NCBI RefSeq assembly: GCF_003324565.1
Contig: NZ_QOLA01000015.1
Location: forward strand, 1-64,000
Length of the DNA: 64,000 bases
Origin: Streptomyces sp. SDr-06
GTDB taxonomy: Bacteria; Actinomycetota; Actinomycetes; Streptomycetales; Streptomycetaceae
Direction: 5' to 3'
The notes under the pieces were generated by a model. The model was not told the DNA's origin, made no database searches, and worked only from the letters and a program-made list of their open reading frames with translations. Below, in pieces: positions 25,624 to 35,294 of this stretch. Numbering within the stretch: position 1 is the first letter of the stretch; the number at the start of each line of letters is the position of its first letter. Both the position numbers and the translations under genes were made by a program.

Positions 25624-27966
25624 ATGCAAAGCCCCTCTGACCCGTTCGTCCGTGTCCGCGGAGCCCGTGAGCACAATCTGCGCGGCGTGGACGTCGACAT
25701 CCCGCGCGACTGCCTCGCGGTGTTCACCGGCGTCTCCGGATCGGGAAAGTCCTCGCTCGCGTTCGGCACGATTTACGCCGAGGCGCAGCGGCGCTACTTC
25801 GAGTCGGTGGCGCCCTACGCGCGCCGGCTGATCCACCAGGTGGGTGCGCCCGAGGTGGGCGAGATCTCGGGACTGCCGCCCGCCGTCTCCCTGGAACAGC
25901 GCCGCTCGGCGCCCTCGTCGCGTTCCTCGGTCGGCACGGTGACCACCCTCTCCAACTCGCTGCGCATGCTGTTCTCACGCGCGGGCGACTACCCGGCGGG
26001 CGCCGAACGCCTCGACTCGGACGCCTTCTCGCCCAACACGGCCGCCGGCGCCTGCCCCGGGTGCCAGGGGCTCGGCCTGGTCCACCGCACCAGCGAGGAA
26101 CTGCTCGTCCCCGATCCCTCGCTGTCCATCCGCGAGGGCGCGATCGCCGCCTGGCCGGGTGCCTGGCAGGGCAAGAACCTCCGCGACGTGCTCGACACGC
26201 TGGGCTACGACGTGAACCGGCCCTGGGCGGAACTCGACCAGAAGGACCGGGACTGGATCCTGTTCACCGACGAGCAGCCGGTGGTCACGGTGCACCCGGT
26301 GCGCGAGGCGGGCCGCATCCAACGCCCCTACCAGGGAACGTACTTCAGTGCCCGGCGCTATGTGCTGAAGACGTTCGCGGAGAGCAAGAGCCCGACCCTG
26401 CGGGCCAAGGCGGAGCGCTTCTTGACCGCGACCGGCTGCCCCGTCTGCGGCGGCCGCCGGCTGCGTGCCGAGGCGCTCGCCGTCACGTTCGCGGGCCGCA
26501 CGATCGCCGAACTCGTCGCCCTTCCCCTCACGGCCCTCGCCTCGCTGCTCGCCGGGGCCGGCGGCGGCCCGACGGCCCGGACCCTCACGGCCGACCTGCT
26601 CGCGCGCATCGAGCCCGTGCGGGAACTCGGCCTCGGCTATCTGAGCCTGGACCGGACCGCGCCCACCCTCTCGGCGGGCGAGTTGCAGCGCCTGCGGCTC
26701 GCCACTCAGCTGCGCTCCGGTCTCTTCGGCGTCGTGTACGTCCTGGACGAGCCGTCGGCGGGCCTGCATCCCGCCGACACCGAGGCGCTGCTCACGGTCC
26801 TCGACCGGCTGAAGGCGGCGGGCAATTCGGTGTTCGTGGTCGAGCACCACCTCGACGTGGTGCGGCACGCGGACTGGCTCGTCGACGTGGGGCCGCTGGC
26901 CGGTGAGCACGGCGGGCGGGTGCTGCACAGCGGGCCGCCGGGCGACCTCGCCGGTGTCGAGGAGTCGGCCACGCGGCGCTTCCTCTTCGACCGCTCCCCC
27001 GCGCCGCGCCGCACGGTCCGCGAACCGCGCGCGTGGCTGGAGCTGACCGGCGTCACCCGGCACAACCTGCGCGGCGTGGACGCGGCGTTCCCGCTCGGCG
27101 TGTTCACGGCGGTGACCGGCGTCTCGGGCTCCGGCAAGTCCACCCTTGTCGACGAGCTGACCGACCAACTACCGGGCATCGGACGGGTGGTGAGGGTGGA
27201 TCAGAAGCCGATCGGCCGTACTCCCCGCTCCAATCCGGCGACGTACACCGGTCTCTTCGACGTCGTCCGCGCGCTCTTCGCCGCCACCGACGAGGCGAAG
27301 GCGCGCGGCTACAAGGCGGGCCGGTTCTCCTTCAACGTGGCGGGCGGCCGGTGCGAGACCTGCCAGGGCGAGGGCTTCGTCTCGGTGGAGCTGCTCTTCC
27401 TGCCGAGCACGTACGCGCCCTGCCCGGACTGCCACGGAGCGCGCTACAACCCCGGGACACTCGAAGTCACCCACCGGGGCCGCACCATCGCCGAGGTACT
27501 CGACCTCACCGTGGAGGCCGCCGCCGAAGTCTTCGCGGACCACCCCTCGGCGGCCCGCAGCCTGGCCGCCCTGCTCGACGTCGGGCTCGGCTATCTGCGC
27601 CTGGGCCAGCCCGCCACCGAGCTGTCGGGCGGCGAGGCCCAACGCATCAAGCTGGCCGCGGAGTTGCAGCGGGTCCGGCGCGAGCACACCCTGTACGTCC
27701 TGGACGAGCCGACGACGGGCCTGCACCCGGCCGATGTGGAACTCCTCCTGCGGCAGTTGCATGGCCTGGTCGACGCGGGGCACTCGGTGGTCGTCGTCGA
27801 GCACGACATGACGGTGGTCGCGAGCGCCGACTGGATGCTCGACCTCGGCCCCGGCGGGGGCGACGAGGGCGGCCGCGTCGTGGCCGCGGGACCGCCGGCC
27901 GAGGTCGCCGACTCCGGCGCGGGGCGCACGGCCCCGTACCTGGCGAAGGCGCTGGCCGGGCTCTGA
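25624..27966 (+). CDS. UvrA-like ABC ATPase, short class II form
   Basis: 780 aa, ATG at 25624. There are two ABC cassettes: Walker A motifs GVSGSGKSS (about residue 40) and GVSGSGKST (about 510), with signature motifs LSAGELQRLRL and LSGGEAQRIKL. Zinc-finger cysteines are intact (CPGCQG, CPVCGGRR, CETCQGEG, CPDCHG). The length is about 170-200 aa shorter than housekeeping UvrA; the gap corresponds to the UvrB-binding part. Such UvrA2/DrrC-type proteins bind damaged or drug-loaded DNA and often give resistance to DNA-intercalating drugs. No drug biosynthesis genes lie nearby. Confidence 0.88.
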   Translation: MQSPSDPFVRVRGAREHNLRGVDVDIPRDCLAVFTGVSGSGKSSLAFGTIYAEAQRRYFESVAPYARRLIHQVGAPEVGEISGLPPAVSLEQRRSAPSSRSSVGTVTTLSNSLRMLFSRAGDYPAGAERLDSDAFSPNTAAGACPGCQGLGLVHRTSEELLVPDPSLSIREGAIAAWPGAWQGKNLRDVLDTLGYDVNRPWAELDQKDRDWILFTDEQPVVTVHPVREAGRIQRPYQGTYFSARRYVLKTFAESKSPTLRAKAERFLTATGCPVCGGRRLRAEALAVTFAGRTIAELVALPLTALASLLAGAGGGPTARTLTADLLARIEPVRELGLGYLSLDRTAPTLSAGELQRLRLATQLRSGLFGVVYVLDEPSAGLHPADTEALLTVLDRLKAAGNSVFVVEHHLDVVRHADWLVDVGPLAGEHGGRVLHSGPPGDLAGVEESATRRFLFDRSPAPRRTVREPRAWLELTGVTRHNLRGVDAAFPLGVFTAVTGVSGSGKSTLVDELTDQLPGIGRVVRVDQKPIGRTPRSNPATYTGLFDVVRALFAATDEAKARGYKAGRFSFNVAGGRCETCQGEGFVSVELLFLPSTYAPCPDCHGARYNPGTLEVTHRGRTIAEVLDLTVEAAAEVFADHPSAARSLAALLDVGLGYLRLGQPATELSGGEAQRIKLAAELQRVRREHTLYVLDEPTTGLHPADVELLLRQLHGLVDAGHSVVVVEHDMTVVASADWMLDLGPGGGDEGGRVVAAGPPAEVADSGAGRTAPYLAKALAGL

Positions 27967-28037
27967 TCGGGGCCGGGCGCGGCACAACTCACGATCACCG
28001 CAGGTCAGTTGGGTGCCCGGTCAAACAGCGCGGAATG

Positions 28038-28053
28038 AAGTGGCCTAGACCCT
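28038..28053. promoter_or_regulatory. Second, weaker dre-like box upstream of the chitinase gene
   Basis: AGTGGCCTAGACCCTT keeps the CTAGACC core and most arm bases of the DasR consensus but has three or four mismatches. It lies 10 bp upstream of the better site at 28064. Confidence 0.4.
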
Positions 28054-28063
28054 TGACCGGGTG

Positions 28064-28077
28064 TTGGTCCAGACCAA
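28064..28077. promoter_or_regulatory. DasR operator (dre) / chitinase promoter box
   Basis: TTGGTCCAGACCAA is a near-perfect palindrome matching the dre consensus TGGTCTAGACCA at 11 of 12 positions. It also matches the TGGTCCAGACC element described in Streptomyces chitinase promoters. It lies 46 bp before the chitinase start, a position fit for repression by the GlcNAc-responsive regulator DasR. Confidence 0.75.
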
Positions 28078-28123
28078 TCATGGGGCGTCCGCACCCTTCT
28101 CTCACCCCCGTCGGAGAGCCCCG

Positions 28124-29872
28124 ATGAGACGTCCGAGATCCGTCCGCGCCCTGCTCGCCACGCTCAGTACCGTCGCCGCGTCCGCCGGCCTGGTCATCGG
28201 GGCCGGTGGCGCCGCGCACGCCGCCACCCCGCTCCCCGCCCACGTCTTCGCGCCGTACTTCGAGGCGTACTCCTCCGACAGCCCCGCCGACCTGGCGCAG
28301 AAGTCGGGTGCGAAGTACCTCACCATGGCGTTCGTGCAGGCCGACGCGAAGGGCTCCTGCACCCCGTACTGGAACGGCTCCACCTCGCAGCCGATCTCGA
28401 CTTCCGTCTTCGGCGCCGACATCGCCACCATCCGCTCGCGCGGCGGCGACGTCATCCCGTCCTTCGGCGGGTACGCGGCCGACAACGGCGGCACCGAGCT
28501 GGCCGACAGCTGCACCAGCGTGGACTCGATCGCGGCCGCGTACGAGAAGGTCATCACCACCTATGACCTCTCCCGGCTCGACATGGACATCGAGGACAAC
28601 TCGCTGACCAACAAGGCGGGCATCGACCGCCGCAACCAGGCGATCAAGAAGGTGCAGGACTGGGCGGCCGCCAACGGGCGCTCGGTGCAGTTCTCCTACA
28701 CCCTGCCCACCACGACGGGCGGGCTCGCCGACAGCGGTCTCGCGGTGCTGCGCAGCGCGGTCCAGTACGGCGCGAAGGTCGACGTCGTCAACATCATGAC
28801 CTTCGACTACTACGACGGCGCCACGCACAACATGGCGAACGACACCCAGACCGCCGCCACCGGCCTCTACAACCAGCTCGCCTCCCTGTACCCCGGCAAG
28901 TCCTCCGGTCAGCTGTGGGGCATGGTCGGCGTCACCGAGATGCCCGGCATCGACGACTACGGCGCTGCCGAGACGTTCACCACCGCCGACGCCACCGCCG
29001 TCTACAACTGGGCCACCGCCAAGGGCATCAACACCCTGTCCTTCTGGGCGCTCCAGCGGGACAACGGCGGCTGCCCCGGCACCGGTGGCCAGGACACCTG
29101 CTCCGGCATCGCCCAGGACCCGTGGTACTTCAGCCACACCTTCGAGCCGTTCACCGGGGGCGGCGGCCCCGTCCAGGACGACTTCTCGGTGGCGGTGACG
29201 CCCGGCTCGGCCTCCGTGGCCCCCGGCGGCTCCACCACCGCCACCGTGAGCACGGCCGTGACCTCCGGCAACGCCAAGTCCCTCGCGCTCACGGCCACCG
29301 GCGCCCCGGCCGGAGTGACGGCGACCGTCAGTCCGGCGACCGTCACCGCGGGCGCCACGGCCCAGCTCACCCTCAGCGCGTCCACCTCCGCGGCGCCCGG
29401 AACGTACCCGATCACCGTCACCGGCACGGCGGGCACGCTGGCCCACTCGACGACCTTCACGCTCACCGTGTCGGGCTCCGGCGGCAACCCGGGCGCGCTG
29501 GTCAACGGCGGTTTCGAGAGCGGCTCGCTCGCCCCGTGGACCTGCGACAGCGGAGCCGCCGTGGTGTCGAGCCCGGTACACGGCGGCTCGTACGCGCTGA
29601 AGACCGCGCCCACCTCCTCGCAGACCGGTGAGTGCGCCCAGACCCTCACCCTGGCCCCCAACACCGCGTACACGCTGAGCGGTTGGGTGCAGGGCAGCTA
29701 CGCCTACCTCGGCGTGCGGGGCGGCGCGACGGGCAGCACCTGGACCAGCTCCAGCGGCTGGTCCAAGCTGACCGTGCCGTTCACGACGGGCGCCTCCGGC
29801 ACCGTGACCGTCTATCTGCACGGCTGGTACGGCCAGGGCTCGGTCTACGGGGACGACCTCTCGGTCAGCTAG
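28124..29872 (+). CDS. Secreted GH18 chitinase with Ig-like and carbohydrate-binding modules
   Basis: 582 aa, ATG at 28124 with GGAGAG upstream. Signal peptide covers about residues 1-34 (AHA-AT). The GH18 domain (about 38-345) has the catalytic motif LDMDIED, with E157 as proton donor, and MTFDYYDG downstream. An Ala/Thr/Ser-rich Ig-like module follows (about 360-455, FSVAVTPGSASVAPGG), then a CBM4/9-like C-terminal jelly roll (about 460-582, LVNGGFESGSLAPW). It cleaves chitin outside the cell to chitobiose, which is imported. The dre boxes upstream indicate induction by GlcNAc through DasR. Confidence 0.9.
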   Translation: MRRPRSVRALLATLSTVAASAGLVIGAGGAAHAATPLPAHVFAPYFEAYSSDSPADLAQKSGAKYLTMAFVQADAKGSCTPYWNGSTSQPISTSVFGADIATIRSRGGDVIPSFGGYAADNGGTELADSCTSVDSIAAAYEKVITTYDLSRLDMDIEDNSLTNKAGIDRRNQAIKKVQDWAAANGRSVQFSYTLPTTTGGLADSGLAVLRSAVQYGAKVDVVNIMTFDYYDGATHNMANDTQTAATGLYNQLASLYPGKSSGQLWGMVGVTEMPGIDDYGAAETFTTADATAVYNWATAKGINTLSFWALQRDNGGCPGTGGQDTCSGIAQDPWYFSHTFEPFTGGGGPVQDDFSVAVTPGSASVAPGGSTTATVSTAVTSGNAKSLALTATGAPAGVTATVSPATVTAGATAQLTLSASTSAAPGTYPITVTGTAGTLAHSTTFTLTVSGSGGNPGALVNGGFESGSLAPWTCDSGAAVVSSPVHGGSYALKTAPTSSQTGECAQTLTLAPNTAYTLSGWVQGSYAYLGVRGGATGSTWTSSSGWSKLTVPFTTGASGTVTVYLHGWYGQGSVYGDDLSVS

Positions 29873-30126
29873 CCGCATGGTCGCCCTCCCCTGGGGAGCG
29901 GCCTTCGTGAGGCGGGCCGGGCGCGGCCGGGGGCGTTGCCCCGCGGCGCCCGGCTCCCTTGCTGACGATCTGTAGCACGCGGCGGCGCGTCGACAACCTG
30001 AAACTTCGTCAACTTACTGGCCCGGAGGCTCCTTTCCGCCCCCGCGCACCGGGCCTACTCTCAAGTCACCTCCGTTCCTCCTCGCATCCCCCACCGTCGA
30101 ATCCGTTCGAAACCGAGGAGCCCCCC

Positions 30127-30807
30127 ATGGTGATACGCAGCTCCCGCACGCTTGCCCTGCTCGCCCCCGCCGCGGCGACGGCCCTGGTGCTCGGCCACCC
30201 GGCGAGCGCGAGCGCCCTGCCCGCGGCCGGGCCGACCACCGTGACACCGGCCGGTCACTCCTTCGCGGCCCAGCTCACCGGACAGGCCACCTTCCAGGCC
30301 GGGTCCACCACCATGACCTGTACGGTCTCGGCGTCCCTCCCCACCACGGGCGCCGACAACCAGGTACCGGCCGAGCCCGGCAACCACAACGACGCGGGCC
30401 CGGTCTCCCTCCCCATCAACCCGCCCACGTTCAGCGGCTGTTCGACCAGCATCTTCGGGGTGGGCGTCACCGCCAGCACCAACGACACCAACGGTGAGTG
30501 GTCCGTCTCGGCCCAGAACGACACGTCCGTCACGGCCGGACTGACCATGCCCCAGGGCGGCTTCGTCCTCAGGACGAGCGGCCTGGCCACCTGCACCATC
30601 ACCGCCTCGCCGACCGGCCCCACCACCGCGCTTGGCACCTGGACCAACGGCGCGCCGTCCACGCTGGCCATCTCGGGCGCGCCCGTGCCCGCCACGGTGA
30701 CCGGCGGTTTCCTGTGCCCGACGGGCGACCAGACGGCCACCTTCTCGGCCACGTACAGCATCACCGACACGACCGACTCCACACAGCAGATCACCGTGAC
30801 CGGCTGA
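30127..30807 (+). CDS. Secreted protein of unknown function
   Basis: 226 aa, ATG at 30127 with GAGGAG shortly upstream. The signal peptide (about 1-30, ASASA) and Thr/Ser/Gly-rich mature part indicate export. Four cysteines in the mature part (TMTCTV, FSGCST, LATCTI, FLCPTG) could form two disulfides. The repeated short beta-strands (TATFSATYSITD) suggest an Ig-like or jelly-roll fold. I do not recognise the family. It lies downstream of the chitinase with a 254-bp gap and closes with a strong terminator. Confidence 0.7.
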   Translation: MVIRSSRTLALLAPAAATALVLGHPASASALPAAGPTTVTPAGHSFAAQLTGQATFQAGSTTMTCTVSASLPTTGADNQVPAEPGNHNDAGPVSLPINPPTFSGCSTSIFGVGVTASTNDTNGEWSVSAQNDTSVTAGLTMPQGGFVLRTSGLATCTITASPTGPTTALGTWTNGAPSTLAISGAPVPATVTGGFLCPTGDQTATFSATYSITDTTDSTQQITVTG

Positions 30808-30830
30808 CGGACAGGACCGGTTGAGCACGG

Positions 30831-30862
30831 GTGCGCGCCCCCTGATCACCGGGGGCGCGCAC
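30831..30862. terminator. Bidirectional terminator hairpin
   Basis: A perfect 12-bp stem (GTGCGCGCCCCC and its complement) with an 8-nt loop sits between the 3' ends of the convergent secreted-protein and sdhB genes. Confidence 0.75.
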
Positions 30863-30879
30863 ACCTGGCGGGGCCGGCG

Positions 30880-31631
30880 TCAGCGACCCACCTTCCTCGC
30901 CTTCCGCGTGGCCCGCAGCCACTCCTTGTTCATGGCCGCGATCGACGGGAGCGGGATGCCCTTGGGGCAGGCCGTCGCGCACTCGCCCGCCAGGGTGCAG
31001 CCGCCGAAGCCCTCGTCGTCCATCTGCGCGACCATGTCGAGGACCCGCGTCTCGCGCTCGGGCGCGCCCTGCGGCAGCACGTTCAGATGGTTGATCTTCG
31101 CCGACGTGAACAGCATCGCCGAGCCGTTGGGGCAGGCCGCCACGCACGCGCCGCAGCCGATGCACTCGGCGTGCTCGAAGGCGAAGTCCGCGTCGGGCTT
31201 GGGCACGGGCGTGGCATGGGCCTCGGGCGCGGCGCCGGTCGGCACGCTGATGTAGCCGCCCGCCTGGATGATCCGGTCGAAGGCCGAGCGGTCCACCACC
31301 AGGTCCTTGACCACCGGGAACGCCGAGGCGCGCCAGGGCTCGACGTCGATGGTGTCGCCGTCGCTGAACGACCGCATGTGGAGCTGGCAGGTCGTGGTGC
31401 GTTCGGGGCCATGGGCGTCGCCGTTGATGACGAGCGAACAGGCGCCGCAGATGCCCTCGCGGCAGTCGTGGTCGAAGGCCACCGGCTCCTCGCCGCGGAG
31501 GATGAGCTCCTCGTTGAGGGTGTCGAGCATTTCGAGGAAGGACATGTCCGTCGAGATGTTGTCGACGTCATAAGTGGCCATGGCGCCGGGCGAGTTGGCG
31601 TTCTTCTGGCGCCAGACGCGCAGGGTGAGCT

Positions 31632-31635
<4 letters not shown>
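30880..31635 (-). CDS. sdhB: Succinate dehydrogenase/fumarate reductase iron-sulfur subunit
   Basis: 251 aa from the ATG at 31635, which overlaps the sdhA stop (ATGA). Cluster motifs are complete: a [2Fe-2S] set (CREGICGACSLV with a later Cys in TTTCQLH), CIGCGACVAACPNG and CTLAGECATACPKG for the [4Fe-4S] and [3Fe-4S] centres. The subunit passes electrons from the flavoprotein to the menaquinone site. It is the last gene of sdhCAB. Confidence 0.95.
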
Positions 31636-33581
<1,946 letters not shown>

Positions 33582-33582
33582 G

Positions 33583-34287
33583 TCAGCTCACCACTTTGGT
33601 CATGACGGCGACGGGTACGGAGACGAATCCGGCGAACAGCACCAGGGCCAGGACGTTGGCGAGCGTCTTGAGCACCCGGTCCCGGGTGGCGTTGCCCACG
33701 CCGAGGGTCTGGGCGGCGCTCCAGAAGCCGTGCTGGACGTGCAGGGCGAGCGCGGCCATCGCGACGATGTAGATGGCGTTCCCGTACCAGCTGGAGAAGG
33801 TGTCCACCACGTTCTGGTAGGGGTGGCCGGGCCGGAAGCCGGAGTGCACGGTGCCGGTCGTGAGGTCCAGGATGTGCCAGACGATGAACAGGGCGAGGAT
33901 GACTCCGCCCCAGCGCATCGTTCGGGTCGCGTAACTGGCGCGGGCCCGCTTGTGCACGTACCCGCTCGGCCGGGCCCTGAGGTCGCGGCGGCTGAGCTGG
34001 TACGCGGAGACGGCGTGGCCCACCACGGCGGCCACGAGGACGACGCGGATGAGCCACAGCGCCCACTCGTAGTGCAGGAAGGGCTCGCCGATGGTGCGCA
34101 GCCAGTGCGCGTACGCGTCGAACTGGGCGGCCCCGAAGAAGATCTTCAGATTGCCCATCATGTGCACGACCAGGTAGAGCAGCATGATCAGACCGCTCAC
34201 GGCCATGACCGTCTTCTTGCCGACGGTCGAGTCCCAGAGTGTGCGCGTCATGGACGGTCGTTTGTCCGTCCGCGTTGCCAGAGCCAT
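33583..34287 (-). CDS. sdhC: Succinate dehydrogenase cytochrome b subunit (single, Group B type)
   Basis: 234 aa from the ATG at 34287; an in-frame ATG at 34251 is possible, and neither has a clear ribosome site. About five membrane helices carry the heme-binding histidines (YLVVHMMGN, VGHAVSAY, IVWHILDLT, ALALHVQHGF), the di-heme pattern of Group B enzymes. It anchors SdhAB and reduces menaquinone. First gene of sdhCAB; divergent from a LysR gene with an 83-bp shared region. Confidence 0.92.
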   Translation of the reverse strand: MALATRTDKRPSMTRTLWDSTVGKKTVMAVSGLIMLLYLVVHMMGNLKIFFGAAQFDAYAHWLRTIGEPFLHYEWALWLIRVVLVAAVVGHAVSAYQLSRRDLRARPSGYVHKRARASYATRTMRWGGVILALFIVWHILDLTTGTVHSGFRPGHPYQNVVDTFSSWYGNAIYIVAMAALALHVQHGFWSAAQTLGVGNATRDRVLKTLANVLALVLFAGFVSVPVAVMTKVVS

Positions 34288-34339
34288 GGCACCGACGCTA
34301 GGGGCGAAGGGCCTGAGAGGTCCAAGACATGATCGGGCT

Positions 34340-34355
34340 CATCTCCATAGAGATG
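34340..34355. promoter_or_regulatory. LysR-type operator between sdhCAB and its divergent regulator
   Basis: CATCTC-CATA-GAGATG is a perfect 6-bp inverted repeat ending 15 bp before the LysR start and about 53 bp upstream of sdhC. Its size and T-N11-A core fit a LysR-family binding site, so it may serve both genes. Confidence 0.65.
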
Positions 34356-34370
34356 GCCTATCGTAGGGGT

Positions 34371-35273
34371 ATGCAGTTCCAGCAGCTCCTCTACTTCGTG
34401 GCGGTCGCCGAGACCCGGCACTTCACCCGGGCCGCCGAGCGCGTCCACGTCTCGCAGCCCTCGCTCTCCCAGCAGATCAAGGCGCTGGAGAACGAGCTGG
34501 GCGCCGAGCTCTTCAGCCGCGCCCGGGGCAACATCGCGCTCACCGACGCGGGCGAGGCCCTGCTTCCCCTGGCCCGGCGCATCCTGGCCGACGCCGACAC
34601 CGCGCGCATCGAGGTCCAGGAGCTCGCCCAGCTGCGGCGCGGCCGGGTGCGCCTGGGCGCCACCCCGAGCCTGTGCACGGGCCTCCTGCCGGATGTGCTG
34701 CGCGCCTTCCACGACCGCCACCGGGGCATCCAGCTCCTCATCGAGGAGGGCGGCTCGCACGACCTCGTACGCGAACTGGCGCGCGGCGCGCTGGACTTGG
34801 CGCTCATCGTGCTGCCGCTGCCGGCCGCCTCCCCCGCCCTCACCACGATCGAGCTGCTCCAGGAGGACCTGGTGGTGGTCTCGTCGGCCGCCGAGGAACC
34901 GCCCGGCTCCGGCTCCTCGGTCCGCGTCGCCGATCTGCGGGACGCGCCCCTGGTGATGTTCCGGCACGGCTACGACCTGCGGGAGCTCACCGTGGCCGCG
35001 TGCCGCGCCGAGGGATTCGAGCCCGCGTTCACGGTGGAGGGCGGCGAGATGGACGCGGTGCTCGGCTTCGTGCGGGCCGGGCTCGGGGTCGCCGTGGTGC
35101 CGAGCATGGTGGCGGCGCGCTCACGGGACCTGCGGGTCACCCCGCTGGCGCGCCCCGGACTGCGCCGCACCATCGCCCTGGCGCACCGCAGCGACGTCGA
35201 CCCGCCGCGCGCGGCACGGGAGTTGCAGCGGGTCCTGCTCGGCATCGGGGCCGGGCAGCGTACCGTCCGCTGA
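34371..35273 (+). CDS. LysR-family transcriptional regulator, divergent from sdhCAB
   Basis: 300 aa, ATG at 34371 preceded by GTAGGGGT. The N-terminal winged helix is standard (LLYFVAVAETRHFTRAAERVHVSQPSLSQQIKALE). The C-terminal two-lobed effector domain runs from about residue 90 (RVRLGATPSLC to the end). Its place next to the palindrome at 34340 suggests it controls itself and sdhCAB; the inducer is unknown. Confidence 0.9.
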   Translation: MQFQQLLYFVAVAETRHFTRAAERVHVSQPSLSQQIKALENELGAELFSRARGNIALTDAGEALLPLARRILADADTARIEVQELAQLRRGRVRLGATPSLCTGLLPDVLRAFHDRHRGIQLLIEEGGSHDLVRELARGALDLALIVLPLPAASPALTTIELLQEDLVVVSSAAEEPPGSGSSVRVADLRDAPLVMFRHGYDLRELTVAACRAEGFEPAFTVEGGEMDAVLGFVRAGLGVAVVPSMVAARSRDLRVTPLARPGLRRTIALAHRSDVDPPRAARELQRVLLGIGAGQRTVR

Positions 35274-35294
35274 TCCGGCGCCGCCCGCGCCGGG

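Noticed and set aside
27995..29878. 627-codon frame antisense to the chitinase gene
   Set aside because: It mirrors the chitinase codon bias on the opposite strand, has no ribosome site or domain, and the GH18 reading is unambiguous.
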